A stretch of 64,000 nt of DNA from Myxococcales bacterium (GTDB taxonomy: Bacteria; Myxococcota_A; Polyangia; Polyangiales; Ga0077539): NCBI GenBank assembly GCA_016792845.1, contig JAEUKH010000011.1, positions 1-64,000 of the forward strand, given 5' to 3'. Positions within the stretch are counted from its first letter, which is position 1; every line of letters begins with the position of its first letter. A program made the translations under genes and the position numbers. Positions 48,096 through 55,622 of this stretch are shown here, piece by piece. The notes below the pieces were generated by a model that was given only the letters and a program-made list of their open reading frames with translations, did no database searches and was not told the DNA's origin.

Positions 48096-48548
48096 ATGAC
48101 CCTCGCGCTGCGCCCCGCCACGGCCGCCGACGACGCCTTCCTCACGCGCGCCTCGTACGCCTTCGAGCGCGACGAGGGGCACCCTCCGGGCGAAGACCCG
48201 GGGCCGCCGTTTATCGCCTCGACGCGGCGCTTCTTCGACGAGAACCCGAGCCGCGGGGCCGTGCTGGTGATCGATCGGGCGGGCGAGGCCATCGGGTATG
48301 TGATCCTGGTGGCCCTCTGGTCGAACGAGTTTCGCGGCGAGACCTTCTTGCTCGACGAGCTCTACGTCGACCCGGCACATCGCGGCGGCGCCGGTCGCGA
48401 GGCCCTCGACGCGGTGCTCGACTACGCGCGGGCCCGAGGCGCGGGGCAGGTCTCGCTCGAAGTGCTCGACGCCAACCCCAGGGTCGCGGGGCTCTACGCC
48501 CGCCGCGGCTTCGTGAGCGAGCGCCGGAGCTACTGGCGCAAGCTGTAA
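48096..48548 (+). CDS. GNAT family N-acetyltransferase
   Basis: 150 aa from the ATG at 48096. It transfers an acetyl group from acetyl-CoA to an unknown amine. The fold shows AIGYVILVALWSNEFRGETFLLDELYVDPAHRGGAGREALDAVLDYARARGAGQVSLEVLDANPRVAGLYARRGF, that is motif A RGxGxxA-like RGGAGR and motif B NxxAxxLYxxxGF. Stand-alone gene; it starts 82 bp after the MITE-like element. Confidence 0.9.
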   Translation: MTLALRPATAADDAFLTRASYAFERDEGHPPGEDPGPPFIASTRRFFDENPSRGAVLVIDRAGEAIGYVILVALWSNEFRGETFLLDELYVDPAHRGGAGREALDAVLDYARARGAGQVSLEVLDANPRVAGLYARRGFVSERRSYWRKL

Positions 48549-48582
48549 CGTGCGGCGGTCGCGGGGCATACTCGCGGGGGTG

Positions 48583-49569
48583 ATGCGCGCGATGATCCTC
48601 GCCTCGGTGCTTCTGGCTTGTTCGCGGGCGCCGCAAGGGCCCCCGTCGGTGGTGGGCGCGTCGCAGCGGGTCTTGCCGACCTTGAGCGCGCGCCCGCGGT
48701 CGACGGCCTCGTCGGCGTTCTGGCGCGTCTGGGGAGACGGCCGGGCCGAGCTGGCCCGCTACGACGTGCTCACGCCCCGCTACGGCGAGCTTCACCCTGC
48801 TGAACTTGTCTTCATTACAGTGACCGAGCCCCACGATCGTCGGCGCTGGGTCAAAGATGACGACGCCCCGGCGGCCGAGCGGGTCAACGTGCTCAAGCTG
48901 AACATCTCGCTGAAGTTCGAGACGGGACTCTACCCGTACTCGGTGCTCACGAGCGTGTTCGCGCCGGTCGACGGATATTTCGCCGAGCGCTTCGCGCCCG
49001 CCAAGATCACCCTCACGGCCCAAGAGTGGTGCGGCCAGGTGTTCGAGGCGCTCTGGCCCGGCGAGCCCGCGTCGCTGCGCGAGGTTCGCTCGTATTTTGC
49101 CGACGAGGGCGACGACGACGCGACCCTCGCGACGGCCCCCGGCACGCTCTACGAAGACGCGCTCTGGGTGCAGCTCCGCGAGCTCGACGGGCCCTTCAAC
49201 GGGGGCGCGCCGTGGCGGGGCGAGATGGTGCCCTCGCTCTGGCGGATGCGCCGCGCCCACGGCCCGGTGAGGCCTCTTCAGGCCGAGATCAGCCGTCACC
49301 AGGAGACCGAGGGCGCAGAGACGCGCACGGTGTTCGAGCTCAGCCTCGGCGGGTTTCGCCGCCGCTACGAGGTCGACGCCGCGCACCGCCTGGTGGCCTG
49401 GCGCGCGAGCGACGGAGAGGTGGCCCGGCTCGCAGAGAGCGCGCGGCTGCCGTACTGGGCGCTGAACCGCGAGCGCGATCGGGTGCCGCAGCGCGAGGCC
49501 CTGGGGCTCGACCCGCGCCCCCGGGCGCACACGGTGGCGCCGCAGGCGGGCGTGGCGGTGGGGCGATGA
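48583..49569 (+). CDS. putative lipoprotein, unknown function
   Basis: 328 aa from the ATG at 48583; a GTG at 48550 would add 11 residues. Lipobox VLLAC. The remainder is a soluble domain with no motif I recognise, ending in a Pro/Ala/Arg tail. The stop overlaps the ATG of the next gene (ATGA), so the two are coupled. Confidence 0.6.
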   Translation: MRAMILASVLLACSRAPQGPPSVVGASQRVLPTLSARPRSTASSAFWRVWGDGRAELARYDVLTPRYGELHPAELVFITVTEPHDRRRWVKDDDAPAAERVNVLKLNISLKFETGLYPYSVLTSVFAPVDGYFAERFAPAKITLTAQEWCGQVFEALWPGEPASLREVRSYFADEGDDDATLATAPGTLYEDALWVQLRELDGPFNGGAPWRGEMVPSLWRMRRAHGPVRPLQAEISRHQETEGAETRTVFELSLGGFRRRYEVDAAHRLVAWRASDGEVARLAESARLPYWALNRERDRVPQREALGLDPRPRAHTVAPQAGVAVGR

Positions 49570-49937
49570 GCGCGGCGAGGCTCGAGCTCTGGGCGCTGCG
49601 AGACGCGCTGCGGCGCATGGTCGAGGCGGGCCTCGTCGAGGGTGACGCCAACACCGTCAGCACGGCGCGCCCCCGGTGGGACGGCACCCACGCCCACGGC
49701 ACGGTGCTCTTCCTCGCGAGCGACTGCCACGTCGACCCCTATGCGGGCGGGCCTTCGTACGAAGAGACGCTCACGGTGACCTTTCGCGGCGGGCCGACCC
49801 TGCGCTGGGCGCTCTGCGACATCGCCTGGGTGGGGCCTGAGTTTCGCAGCCTCACCCGCGCCCGCGACCCGCGCCACGCGCCCTTCGAGGCCCTCGGGGC
49901 GGGGCTCCTCGCCTTCGACGCGGGTTCATTGGAGTAG
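49566..49937 (+). CDS. small conserved hypothetical protein
   Basis: 123 aa, soluble, start ATG at 49566 overlapping the upstream TGA. It has an N-terminal helix (LELWALRDALRRMVEAGLVEG) and a strand-rich body (HGTVLFLASDCHVD, ETLTVTFRGGPTLRWALCDIAWVG). No family is recognised. Probably works with the preceding lipoprotein. Confidence 0.55.
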   Translation: MSAARLELWALRDALRRMVEAGLVEGDANTVSTARPRWDGTHAHGTVLFLASDCHVDPYAGGPSYEETLTVTFRGGPTLRWALCDIAWVGPEFRSLTRARDPRHAPFEALGAGLLAFDAGSLE

Positions 49938-49943
49938 CGGTTT

Positions 49944-51167
49944 CTAACCAGACTGGAGGCCCCAGCGGGCCCTGCACTCGGCCCGCCACGGCGGGTCGTC
50001 GCCCATCACGTCGCCCGCGACGAGCGAGGCGAAGGGCTGACGGGCGGCGCGGCCGCGGGCGTCGAGGGCCTCGTCTGAGAGGTCGCCGCTGTAGAACGCG
50101 CGCACCGCGCCGAGGTAGAGGTCGCGGGCCCCGCTCACCCGGCGGGCGTACGCGTCGAAGCGGGCCGCGCTGAAATCGCGGGCGCCGAGCGCGTCGGTGA
50201 TGACCCGCGCGGCCTCGGCGCCGCCGGTGATGGCGAGGTGGGTGCCTGACGAGAACAGCGGGTCGACGAAGCCCGCGGCGTCGCCCACCGCGACCCAGCC
50301 GTCGCCCGCGAGGTGCTCGACCGAGAAGGCGAGCTGCGAGGCCGCGCGCACAGGGGTGAGCCGGGTGGCGGCGCTGAGCATCGTGCGGGCCGCCTCGGCG
50401 TCGTCGATGGTGCGGGCGAAGAACGCTTCGAGCGATTCGCCGCGGCCCCGGGCGGCGAGCCAGGCGGCGCTGCACACGGCGCCGACCGAGTTGACCTCGC
50501 CGTCGAAGGGCACGTTCCACACCCAGCCGTGGGGCGAGAGGACGATGTCGGTGTCGCCCTCGGCGGGGGCGCTGTGGCGGTTGACGCGCTGAAAGTGTGC
50601 CGAGAGCACGCCGCGATCGAGGCCGTCGAGGGGGTGGGTCTCGCCCTTGCGCGCGGCGATGAGGGTGTCGCGCCCCGTGGCGTCGACGATCACCGACGCG
50701 AGGAACCCCTCGGTGTGGCCGTCGCGAAACCGGGCCCTCACCCCCCGCGCGCGGCCTTGTTCGAAGAGCACGTCTTCGACCTCGCAGGCCATGTGGGCCG
50801 TGGCGCCGAAGCGCACCGCGGTCTTGAGCAAGAGGTCGTCGAAGTCGGCCCTGGGCACCTGGTAGCCCGCGGCGGCCACCGGCGTGAAGGCCTCGTCGTA
50901 CGCGAAGCGTTGGGTGCGACCCGAGCGCGAGCAGCTCAAGGTCACGCCGTGCGAGGCGAGGTAGCGGTCTTCGAGCACCGGCCCGAGGTCGAGCGCGTCG
51001 AGCACCGCCACCGAGCCCGGGGTGAGCGATTCGCCCAACGTAAACCGCGGGAAGATCTCGCGCTCGAGCACCACCACGTCGACTCCCGCGCGGCTCAAGA
51101 GGCCCGCCGTCACGGCTCCCGCGGGGCCGCCGCCGAGCACCACTACTTCGACGCGATGAAGCTCCAC
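49944..51167 (-). CDS. FAD-dependent oxidoreductase, flavin-halogenase-like
   Basis: 407 aa. The FAD-binding GGGPAGAVTAGLLSRAGVDVVVLER opens the protein. FPRFTLGESLTPGSV and GDAAGFVDPLFSSGTHLA are typical of the tryptophan-halogenase / geranylgeranyl-reductase superfamily. HGWVWNVPF is close to the halogenase WxWxIP signature. This favours a flavin-dependent halogenase-like enzyme acting on a carrier-bound or small phenolic substrate. No flavin reductase or biosynthetic cluster is adjacent, so a plain monooxygenase cannot be excluded. Confidence 0.8.
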   Translation of the reverse strand: MELHRVEVVVLGGGPAGAVTAGLLSRAGVDVVVLEREIFPRFTLGESLTPGSVAVLDALDLGPVLEDRYLASHGVTLSCSRSGRTQRFAYDEAFTPVAAAGYQVPRADFDDLLLKTAVRFGATAHMACEVEDVLFEQGRARGVRARFRDGHTEGFLASVIVDATGRDTLIAARKGETHPLDGLDRGVLSAHFQRVNRHSAPAEGDTDIVLSPHGWVWNVPFDGEVNSVGAVCSAAWLAARGRGESLEAFFARTIDDAEAARTMLSAATRLTPVRAASQLAFSVEHLAGDGWVAVGDAAGFVDPLFSSGTHLAITGGAEAARVITDALGARDFSAARFDAYARRVSGARDLYLGAVRAFYSGDLSDEALDARGRAARQPFASLVAGDVMGDDPPWRAECRARWGLQSG

Positions 51168-51260
51168 TGGGTCGTCTCTACGGCCGCCACCTTACACACA
51201 GCAAGGCCCCGACGCGACTCGCAATTTCAGCGGCTCGACGGCCCTCCCGAGGCGGCGACC

Positions 51261-52385
51261 TCAGCGCGGCGGCGGGGTCGCGGCGAGGGCGCCGTCGCAG
51301 CGCGCCCGCGCCTCGCCGTCGGGGAAGGCGATCACCCACGCCCCCTCGGCGTCGAAGCCCGTGGTGCCGCGCGCGACGCGCTCGGGCGGCGTGCGAAGGG
51401 CGGGGCGCGCGAGCACGGTGACGAAATGCGCGCCGTGGTCGGTCGAGACCGCGACGGCCTCGTCGGTGAGGGCCACAAAGCGCGCGAGGTCGACGGCGTA
51501 GAGGCGGCGCACCGGCGCGGGCGAGTCGATGGCGGCCGAGATGCGCTCCCACGGCCCTTGCAGCGAGGTCGCGGTGACGATGGTGAGGTGCCCGGCGTCG
51601 ACCCTGCGCCACGCGGCGATGCGCTCGGCGCCGCGGTCGAGCCCCTCGAAGCGCTCTTCGTGGGCCGCGAGGAGCTCGCCCGCCACGGTCTGCACCTGGT
51701 CGACCACCACGAGGCGTCCCGCGCCGGTGAGCGAGAGCACCGACTGGGCGCCGTCGACCACCACGCTCTGGAGGGTCGGGTCGAGGGCGTAGGTGGCGAA
51801 CCACCCGCTCGCGCCGCTCGGGTCGTTGCTGAGCAGCATCGCGGGCCCGGCCGAGCGCCGGGTGTTGGCCACGAAGGCGTGCCCGCGGGTCGTCCGCGCT
51901 GCAAACGGGACGCCCTCCAAGGTCGTGCACATCGGCGTCACCGCGAAGCGCCGGGCCCCCGCCGCGGCGCCCCCGCTGGCCACATAGAAGCGCCCTCCGG
52001 CGAGCGCGTAGAGGCCCCCGTTCGGCGAAAACCCGAGCCGCCACGGGCCGGGCAGGGGGCAGGGGAGCTCGTCGGGCAGCACATACCGCGCCCCCAGTGT
52101 CTCGTCGGTGACCACCCCCGCTTCGAGCGACCAGACATGGTGCTCGGGGCCGATCGCCCGCGCCTCGACGAGGGGCCGCGGCTGCCAGCACCAAGGCGCG
52201 ACGGCCCGCACCCCTCGGCGCACCCGCGAGGGCGCTGGCGGGGCCTCAGCGCGCGACGGCGGCGTAGGCGCGGGCGCAGCGTCGTGACGCTGGCAGGCGG
52301 CGCAGAGCAAGAGGAGCAGTGAGGTCGAACGGAAGGGCCGCGGCAAAGCCCGGCCGAGGGTGTCAGCCGCGCCATCGCGCCGCAA
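51261..52385 (-). CDS. lipoprotein, unknown function
   Basis: 374 aa. A long N-terminal region ends in the lipobox LLCAAC. After a Pro/Ala linker the body is strand-rich with propeller-like spacing (EHHVWSLEAGVVTDETLGARYVLPD, VVDGAQSVLSLTGAGRLVVVDQVQT, LTIVTATSLQGPWERISAAIDS), resembling photosystem-stability/BNR-type folds. No catalytic residues assigned. It lies 33 bp after the S1 gene stop on the same strand. Confidence 0.6.
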   Translation of the reverse strand: MRRDGAADTLGRALPRPFRSTSLLLLLCAACQRHDAAPAPTPPSRAEAPPAPSRVRRGVRAVAPWCWQPRPLVEARAIGPEHHVWSLEAGVVTDETLGARYVLPDELPCPLPGPWRLGFSPNGGLYALAGGRFYVASGGAAAGARRFAVTPMCTTLEGVPFAARTTRGHAFVANTRRSAGPAMLLSNDPSGASGWFATYALDPTLQSVVVDGAQSVLSLTGAGRLVVVDQVQTVAGELLAAHEERFEGLDRGAERIAAWRRVDAGHLTIVTATSLQGPWERISAAIDSPAPVRRLYAVDLARFVALTDEAVAVSTDHGAHFVTVLARPALRTPPERVARGTTGFDAEGAWVIAFPDGEARARCDGALAATPPPR

Positions 52386-52418
52386 GGGGCTGTGACGGCG
52401 CGGGTGACCGGCGGGAGG

Positions 52419-54350
52419 CTACTTCGAGAGCGAGAGCTTCTTGAGCTTGTCGGCGAGCGAGGTGCCGACGGTGGTGGCGTTGGCCGAGGCCTGGTAGGCC
52501 CGGTACGCTTGACGCTCTTCGTCTTGGAGCGCCGCGCGGATCGACAGCTTCAAGCGCCCGCGGTCGAACTCGACGACCTTCACGCGGACTTCTTGCCCCA
52601 CCGGGAGCGCCTTCTTCAGGTCGGCGCCGCGCGGCTGGTTGGTGTCGGGCGGGGGGATGAGGCCCCGGCCGAGCTTGCCGATGGCGCCGGTGAGCTGGGC
52701 CCACACGCCGATGGCGTCGTGCTCGACGATCTTCGCCGTGGTGACGAGGCCCACCCGCGGCTGGACCGACTGCTTCAGGTCTTCTTCGGTCATGCCCTCG
52801 GGCACGAGCGTGAGGGCGATGCGGCGCTGACCGCGGTCGACCTTGCTCACCCGGACATGGACCTCTTGCGCGTCTTTGAGCACCTCGTTCGGGTGCTTGA
52901 TGCGCTTCTCGCCGATCTCAGAGACGTGCAAAAGCCCGTCGACGCCCTTCTCGAGCTCGATGAAGGCGCCGAACTCTTGCATCCGCGCGACCTTGCCGCG
53001 ATGGAGCGAGCCCACCGCGTAGCGCTTGTGCACGTCTTGCCAGGGGTCGACGAGCACCGCGCGGCGCGAGAGCTCGACCCGGGGCGTGCCCTCGGGGAGC
53101 CGCGAGAAGCGCTGGGGCTTCTTGTCGCCGCGCTTGCCGCGCCCGCCCTCGGCCGAAGCCTCGTCGGTCGCAGGGGCCGCTTCGGCCGCAGGGGTGGTCT
53201 CGGCAGGGGCCGCTTCGGGCGCGGCCTCGGCCGCAGGGGCCGCCGGGCGCTCGACGGGGATGTCGATGCGGAGCACCTTGGCCTCGAGCTCGTCGCCGAT
53301 GCGGGCCACGTCTTGGGGGCGGGTGCCGCGGTCGTGCGAGAGCTCGGTGAGCTGGATGCGACCCTCGACGCCGCCGAGGTCGAGGAAGATGCCGTGATCG
53401 CGCACCGCGACCACGCGGCCCTTCACCACGTCGCCGATCTTGATGGCCTTGATGGCCTCTTCGGCCCGGGCCTTGACCTCGCCCTCGCGGAGCGCGCGGC
53501 GCGAGAGCACCACCTCGCGGCCGCCGTCGGTGATCTGCACGATCTTGAAGAGCTCGCGCTTGAGCACCAGGGCCTGGAGCTCTGGCTGCGCGAGCATGCG
53601 CACGTCGATCTGCGACGCCGGGCAGAAGCCGCGCACGCCGTTCACGTCGAGCTCGAGGCCGCCCTTGTTGAAGCCGGTGACGAGGGCCTCGATGGGCTCG
53701 CCCGCCGCGTGGGCCTGGGCCACAAACTCTTTGCCCTTCTGGGCGCGCTCGGCGTCGCGGGTGACCACGAGGTTGCCGCCGCGGGCGCCGTCTTGAAGGA
53801 CGATCACATCGACCATGTCGCCGACCTGCACCTCGGCGAGGTCGGGGGCGAGCTCGCGGAGGTCGAGCACACCCTTCTCTTTGCCCCAGAGGTCGCAGAG
53901 CACGGCCACGGGGCTCAGCTCGACGACCTTCGCGCGAACCTTGTCGCCGACCTTGAACGAGCGGTGCGGGTCAGCCCCGCCCTTGTCGCCGCGGGGCCGC
54001 TGGCCGCCGCCCTGACCGGGGTTCTGCCCGGCATTCTGGCGCGCGGGGCGGTCTTTGCCGTCGCGGCCCTTGCCGTCGCGGTTCTTCTTCTCGCGGCGAC
54101 CCTGAGCACCCTGGGCGCCCTCGGCAGCCGCGGGCGCGGGGTGGAGCTCATTGCCTGGCGACGGACCATCGTCTTCGGCGTCGGCGTCGGCCGACTTGAG
54201 GTTGGGGTCGATGGTGTTGCCCCGGTTGTCATCGTCGTCGCTGGCTTCGGGCGCGGCCGTGACGGCGGCGACAGAGGCGAGGGGCGCGGTGGCGGTGGGG
54301 GCTTCGTTCTCGCCCGGCGGGGGAGCGTTGGGGTCGCCGGCGTGGCTCAT
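52419..54350 (-). CDS. ribosomal protein S1-like, multi-S1-domain RNA-binding protein
   Basis: 643 aa from the ATG at 54350 (GGAG 9 bases upstream). An acidic then Arg/Gly/Gln-rich disordered N terminus of about 140 residues precedes five S1 domains, for example SFKVGDKVRAKVVELSPVAVL, IKIGDVVKGRVVAVRDHGIFLDLGG and VGSLHRGKVARMQEFGAFIELEKG. An Ala/Glu/Pro insert of about 60 residues separates the third and fourth. E. coli S1 has six domains and no such N-terminal extension. It may be the main S1 or an accessory RNA-binding paralogue. Confidence 0.85.
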   Translation of the reverse strand: MSHAGDPNAPPPGENEAPTATAPLASVAAVTAAPEASDDDDNRGNTIDPNLKSADADAEDDGPSPGNELHPAPAAAEGAQGAQGRREKKNRDGKGRDGKDRPARQNAGQNPGQGGGQRPRGDKGGADPHRSFKVGDKVRAKVVELSPVAVLCDLWGKEKGVLDLRELAPDLAEVQVGDMVDVIVLQDGARGGNLVVTRDAERAQKGKEFVAQAHAAGEPIEALVTGFNKGGLELDVNGVRGFCPASQIDVRMLAQPELQALVLKRELFKIVQITDGGREVVLSRRALREGEVKARAEEAIKAIKIGDVVKGRVVAVRDHGIFLDLGGVEGRIQLTELSHDRGTRPQDVARIGDELEAKVLRIDIPVERPAAPAAEAAPEAAPAETTPAAEAAPATDEASAEGGRGKRGDKKPQRFSRLPEGTPRVELSRRAVLVDPWQDVHKRYAVGSLHRGKVARMQEFGAFIELEKGVDGLLHVSEIGEKRIKHPNEVLKDAQEVHVRVSKVDRGQRRIALTLVPEGMTEEDLKQSVQPRVGLVTTAKIVEHDAIGVWAQLTGAIGKLGRGLIPPPDTNQPRGADLKKALPVGQEVRVKVVEFDRGRLKLSIRAALQDEERQAYRAYQASANATTVGTSLADKLKKLSLSK

Positions 54351-54492
54351 ACGGGGGTTCTCCGTGCGTCGATCGGCCGCCGTTCTCGTGAACACGCGAG
54401 GCGGCGCGTAAGGGGAGCGCTCTATGCCACACTTCGCAGCCCGTGGCTACACGCGGCGCACGCAGAGAAAGACCGCGGGCGAGATTTTTTGG

Positions 54493-54520
54493 TTGACCGC
54501 AGGCGGGGGGCGAGTAGAGT
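54493..54520 (+). promoter_or_regulatory. sigma-70-type promoter of tRNA-Asn
   Basis: TTGACC (54493), 16-base spacer, TAGAGT (54515); the predicted start near 54527 is 13 bases before the tRNA. Confidence 0.6.
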
Positions 54521-54539
54521 GCGCCCCGTCCTCACCGAT

Positions 54540-54615
54540 TCCGACTTAGCTCAGTCGGTAGAGCAGGCGGCTGTTAACCGCCGGGTCGCTGGTTCGAGTC
54601 CAGCAGTCGGAGCCA
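54540..54615 (+). tRNA. tRNA-Asn (anticodon GTT)
   Basis: 76 nt with encoded CCA. Acceptor stem TCCGACT / AGTCGGA, discriminator G, anticodon stem GGCGG-CTGTTAA-CCGCC with anticodon GTT, T-arm GCTGG-TTCGAGT-CCAGC. D-arm AGCTCAGTCGGTAGAGC. It marks the left edge of an accessory island, a common integration site. Confidence 0.97.
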
Positions 54616-54619
54616 TTCA

Positions 54620-54655
54620 TGCGGGGTCGCGGAAACGCGACCCCGCACCTTTTAA
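54620..54655 (+). terminator. intrinsic terminator after tRNA-Asn
   Basis: Perfect 12-bp stem TGCGGGGTCGCG / CGCGACCCCGCA with a GAAA tetraloop, followed by CCTTTTAA. Confidence 0.9.
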
Positions 54656-54659
54656 CAGC

Positions 54660-54692
54660 GGCCCCTGAGAGCGATCTCCGGGGCCGTTGTCT
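54660..54692 (+). terminator. second hairpin/terminator downstream of tRNA
   Basis: GGCCCC-T-GAGA-GCGA-TCTC-C-GGGGCC with a GCGA tetraloop, followed by GTTGTCTTTT; tandem back-up terminator or structured RNA. Confidence 0.65.
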
Positions 54693-55091
54693 TTTCTCCC
54701 CTGTTTCCCCGAGGGTTTGCGCGTTGCCGAGCGTCGCGCGCTCCGGGACGGCGTTCGCGCAGAGAGCGCCGCGCGCGTGAAGACGAGCGCGTCGAGGGCG
54801 CTCGGGACGGCGTTCGCGCTCTCGTCTCGGTCCCGTGGGGAGAGAGAAGCCGAGACGCGGTTAACAGCCGACCCTCGGTTTCCGGGACCGTGACCCGGCG
54901 ATCAACTGTCCCGCGCCGGGTGGGACTGTTGATTAACGGGGCGCTGTCCCGCGCGACGCGAAACGGGCGCCCACGTTGGCGCGTGGCGCACGCAACGCGC
55001 CGGTCCCGAGTGCCGGTGCGAGCCGACGGCAACGGCGCGCACGTGCGCCCGCACGGCGCGGCACCGCTGGACGCCGCTGCGCAAGCCGTCG
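54693..55091. other. hairpin-rich non-coding region at island edge
   Basis: About 400 bp without a convincing gene. It holds a 19-20-base direct repeat (CGGGACGGCGTTCGCGC core at about 54753 and 54804), an 8-bp stem CGTCTCGG/CCGAGACG (54823-54857), CGGTTAACAGCCG at about 54858 (reverse complement of the tRNA-Asn anticodon arm) and ATCAACTGTCCC / GGGACTGTTGAT (54901-54933, 11 of 12 pairs). It could be a structured RNA or decayed island-border DNA. Confidence 0.5.
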
Positions 55092-55622
55092 TCACACCGC
55101 CTCTCCTGTCTCGGTCGCCGTCTCTCGAGCCTCATCGCAGTGAAGCTCAAGAGGATCGCCTTGAGCTGGGCACACGAAGGCGCGAAAGATCCGGCTCCCC
55201 TCGAGCTTGCCGGCGCCGAGGATCAGAAGGAGCGGCTCCTTGCAGTCGTACTCCCTGGCCCGGCTAATCTCCAGCATCTGCGCGAAGTCGTCGCCGCTCG
55301 GCTCGACGTGGCTTGCAGGATGGAAGTGCCACTCGCCGACATAGAAGGTCCGCTCCTTGGCCTGCCACCGCTTGCCGAGCATCTCTCGAAGGCCGTTCAC
55401 GCCGCGCACGAACCAGGAACGACCTCGCTTCGAGTCCGTCGGCGGTGGAGTTGCCTCTCGGACGATCGCGATGGCGAGGTCATCGGAGTAGCGCCCGATC
55501 AGGATGCCGCCCGTCTCCACGGATCCGGCGTCGCGGCAGTAACGATCGAGCGCGCCGAGAACGGAGGCCTGTAGCTCCACCGCGAACGTGCCGTCTTCGG
55601 TCCTGCCCTTCCAGGTCTTCAT
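55092..55622 (-). CDS. cap3: CBASS isopeptidase Cap3 (JAB/JAMM, Mov34 family)
   Basis: 176 aa from the ATG at 55622, which overlaps the Cap2 stop by 4 bases; the open frame upstream is antisense noise. A JAB/JAMM zinc metalloprotease: VETGGILIG supplies the Glu, and WHFHPASHVEPSGDD gives HxH followed by SxxD. In type II CBASS it removes the CD-NTase from Cap2-made conjugates. Last gene of the operon and next to the tRNA-side non-coding region. Confidence 0.9.
   Translation of the reverse strand: MKTWKGRTEDGTFAVELQASVLGALDRYCRDAGSVETGGILIGRYSDDLAIAIVREATPPPTDSKRGRSWFVRGVNGLREMLGKRWQAKERTFYVGEWHFHPASHVEPSGDDFAQMLEISRAREYDCKEPLLLILGAGKLEGSRIFRAFVCPAQGDPLELHCDEARETATETGEAV

Noticed and set aside
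54652..55095. 147-codon minus-strand open frame beside the tRNA
   Set aside because: Arg/Ser/Thr-rich sequence derived from the hairpin-rich region; no ribosome site or homology features.
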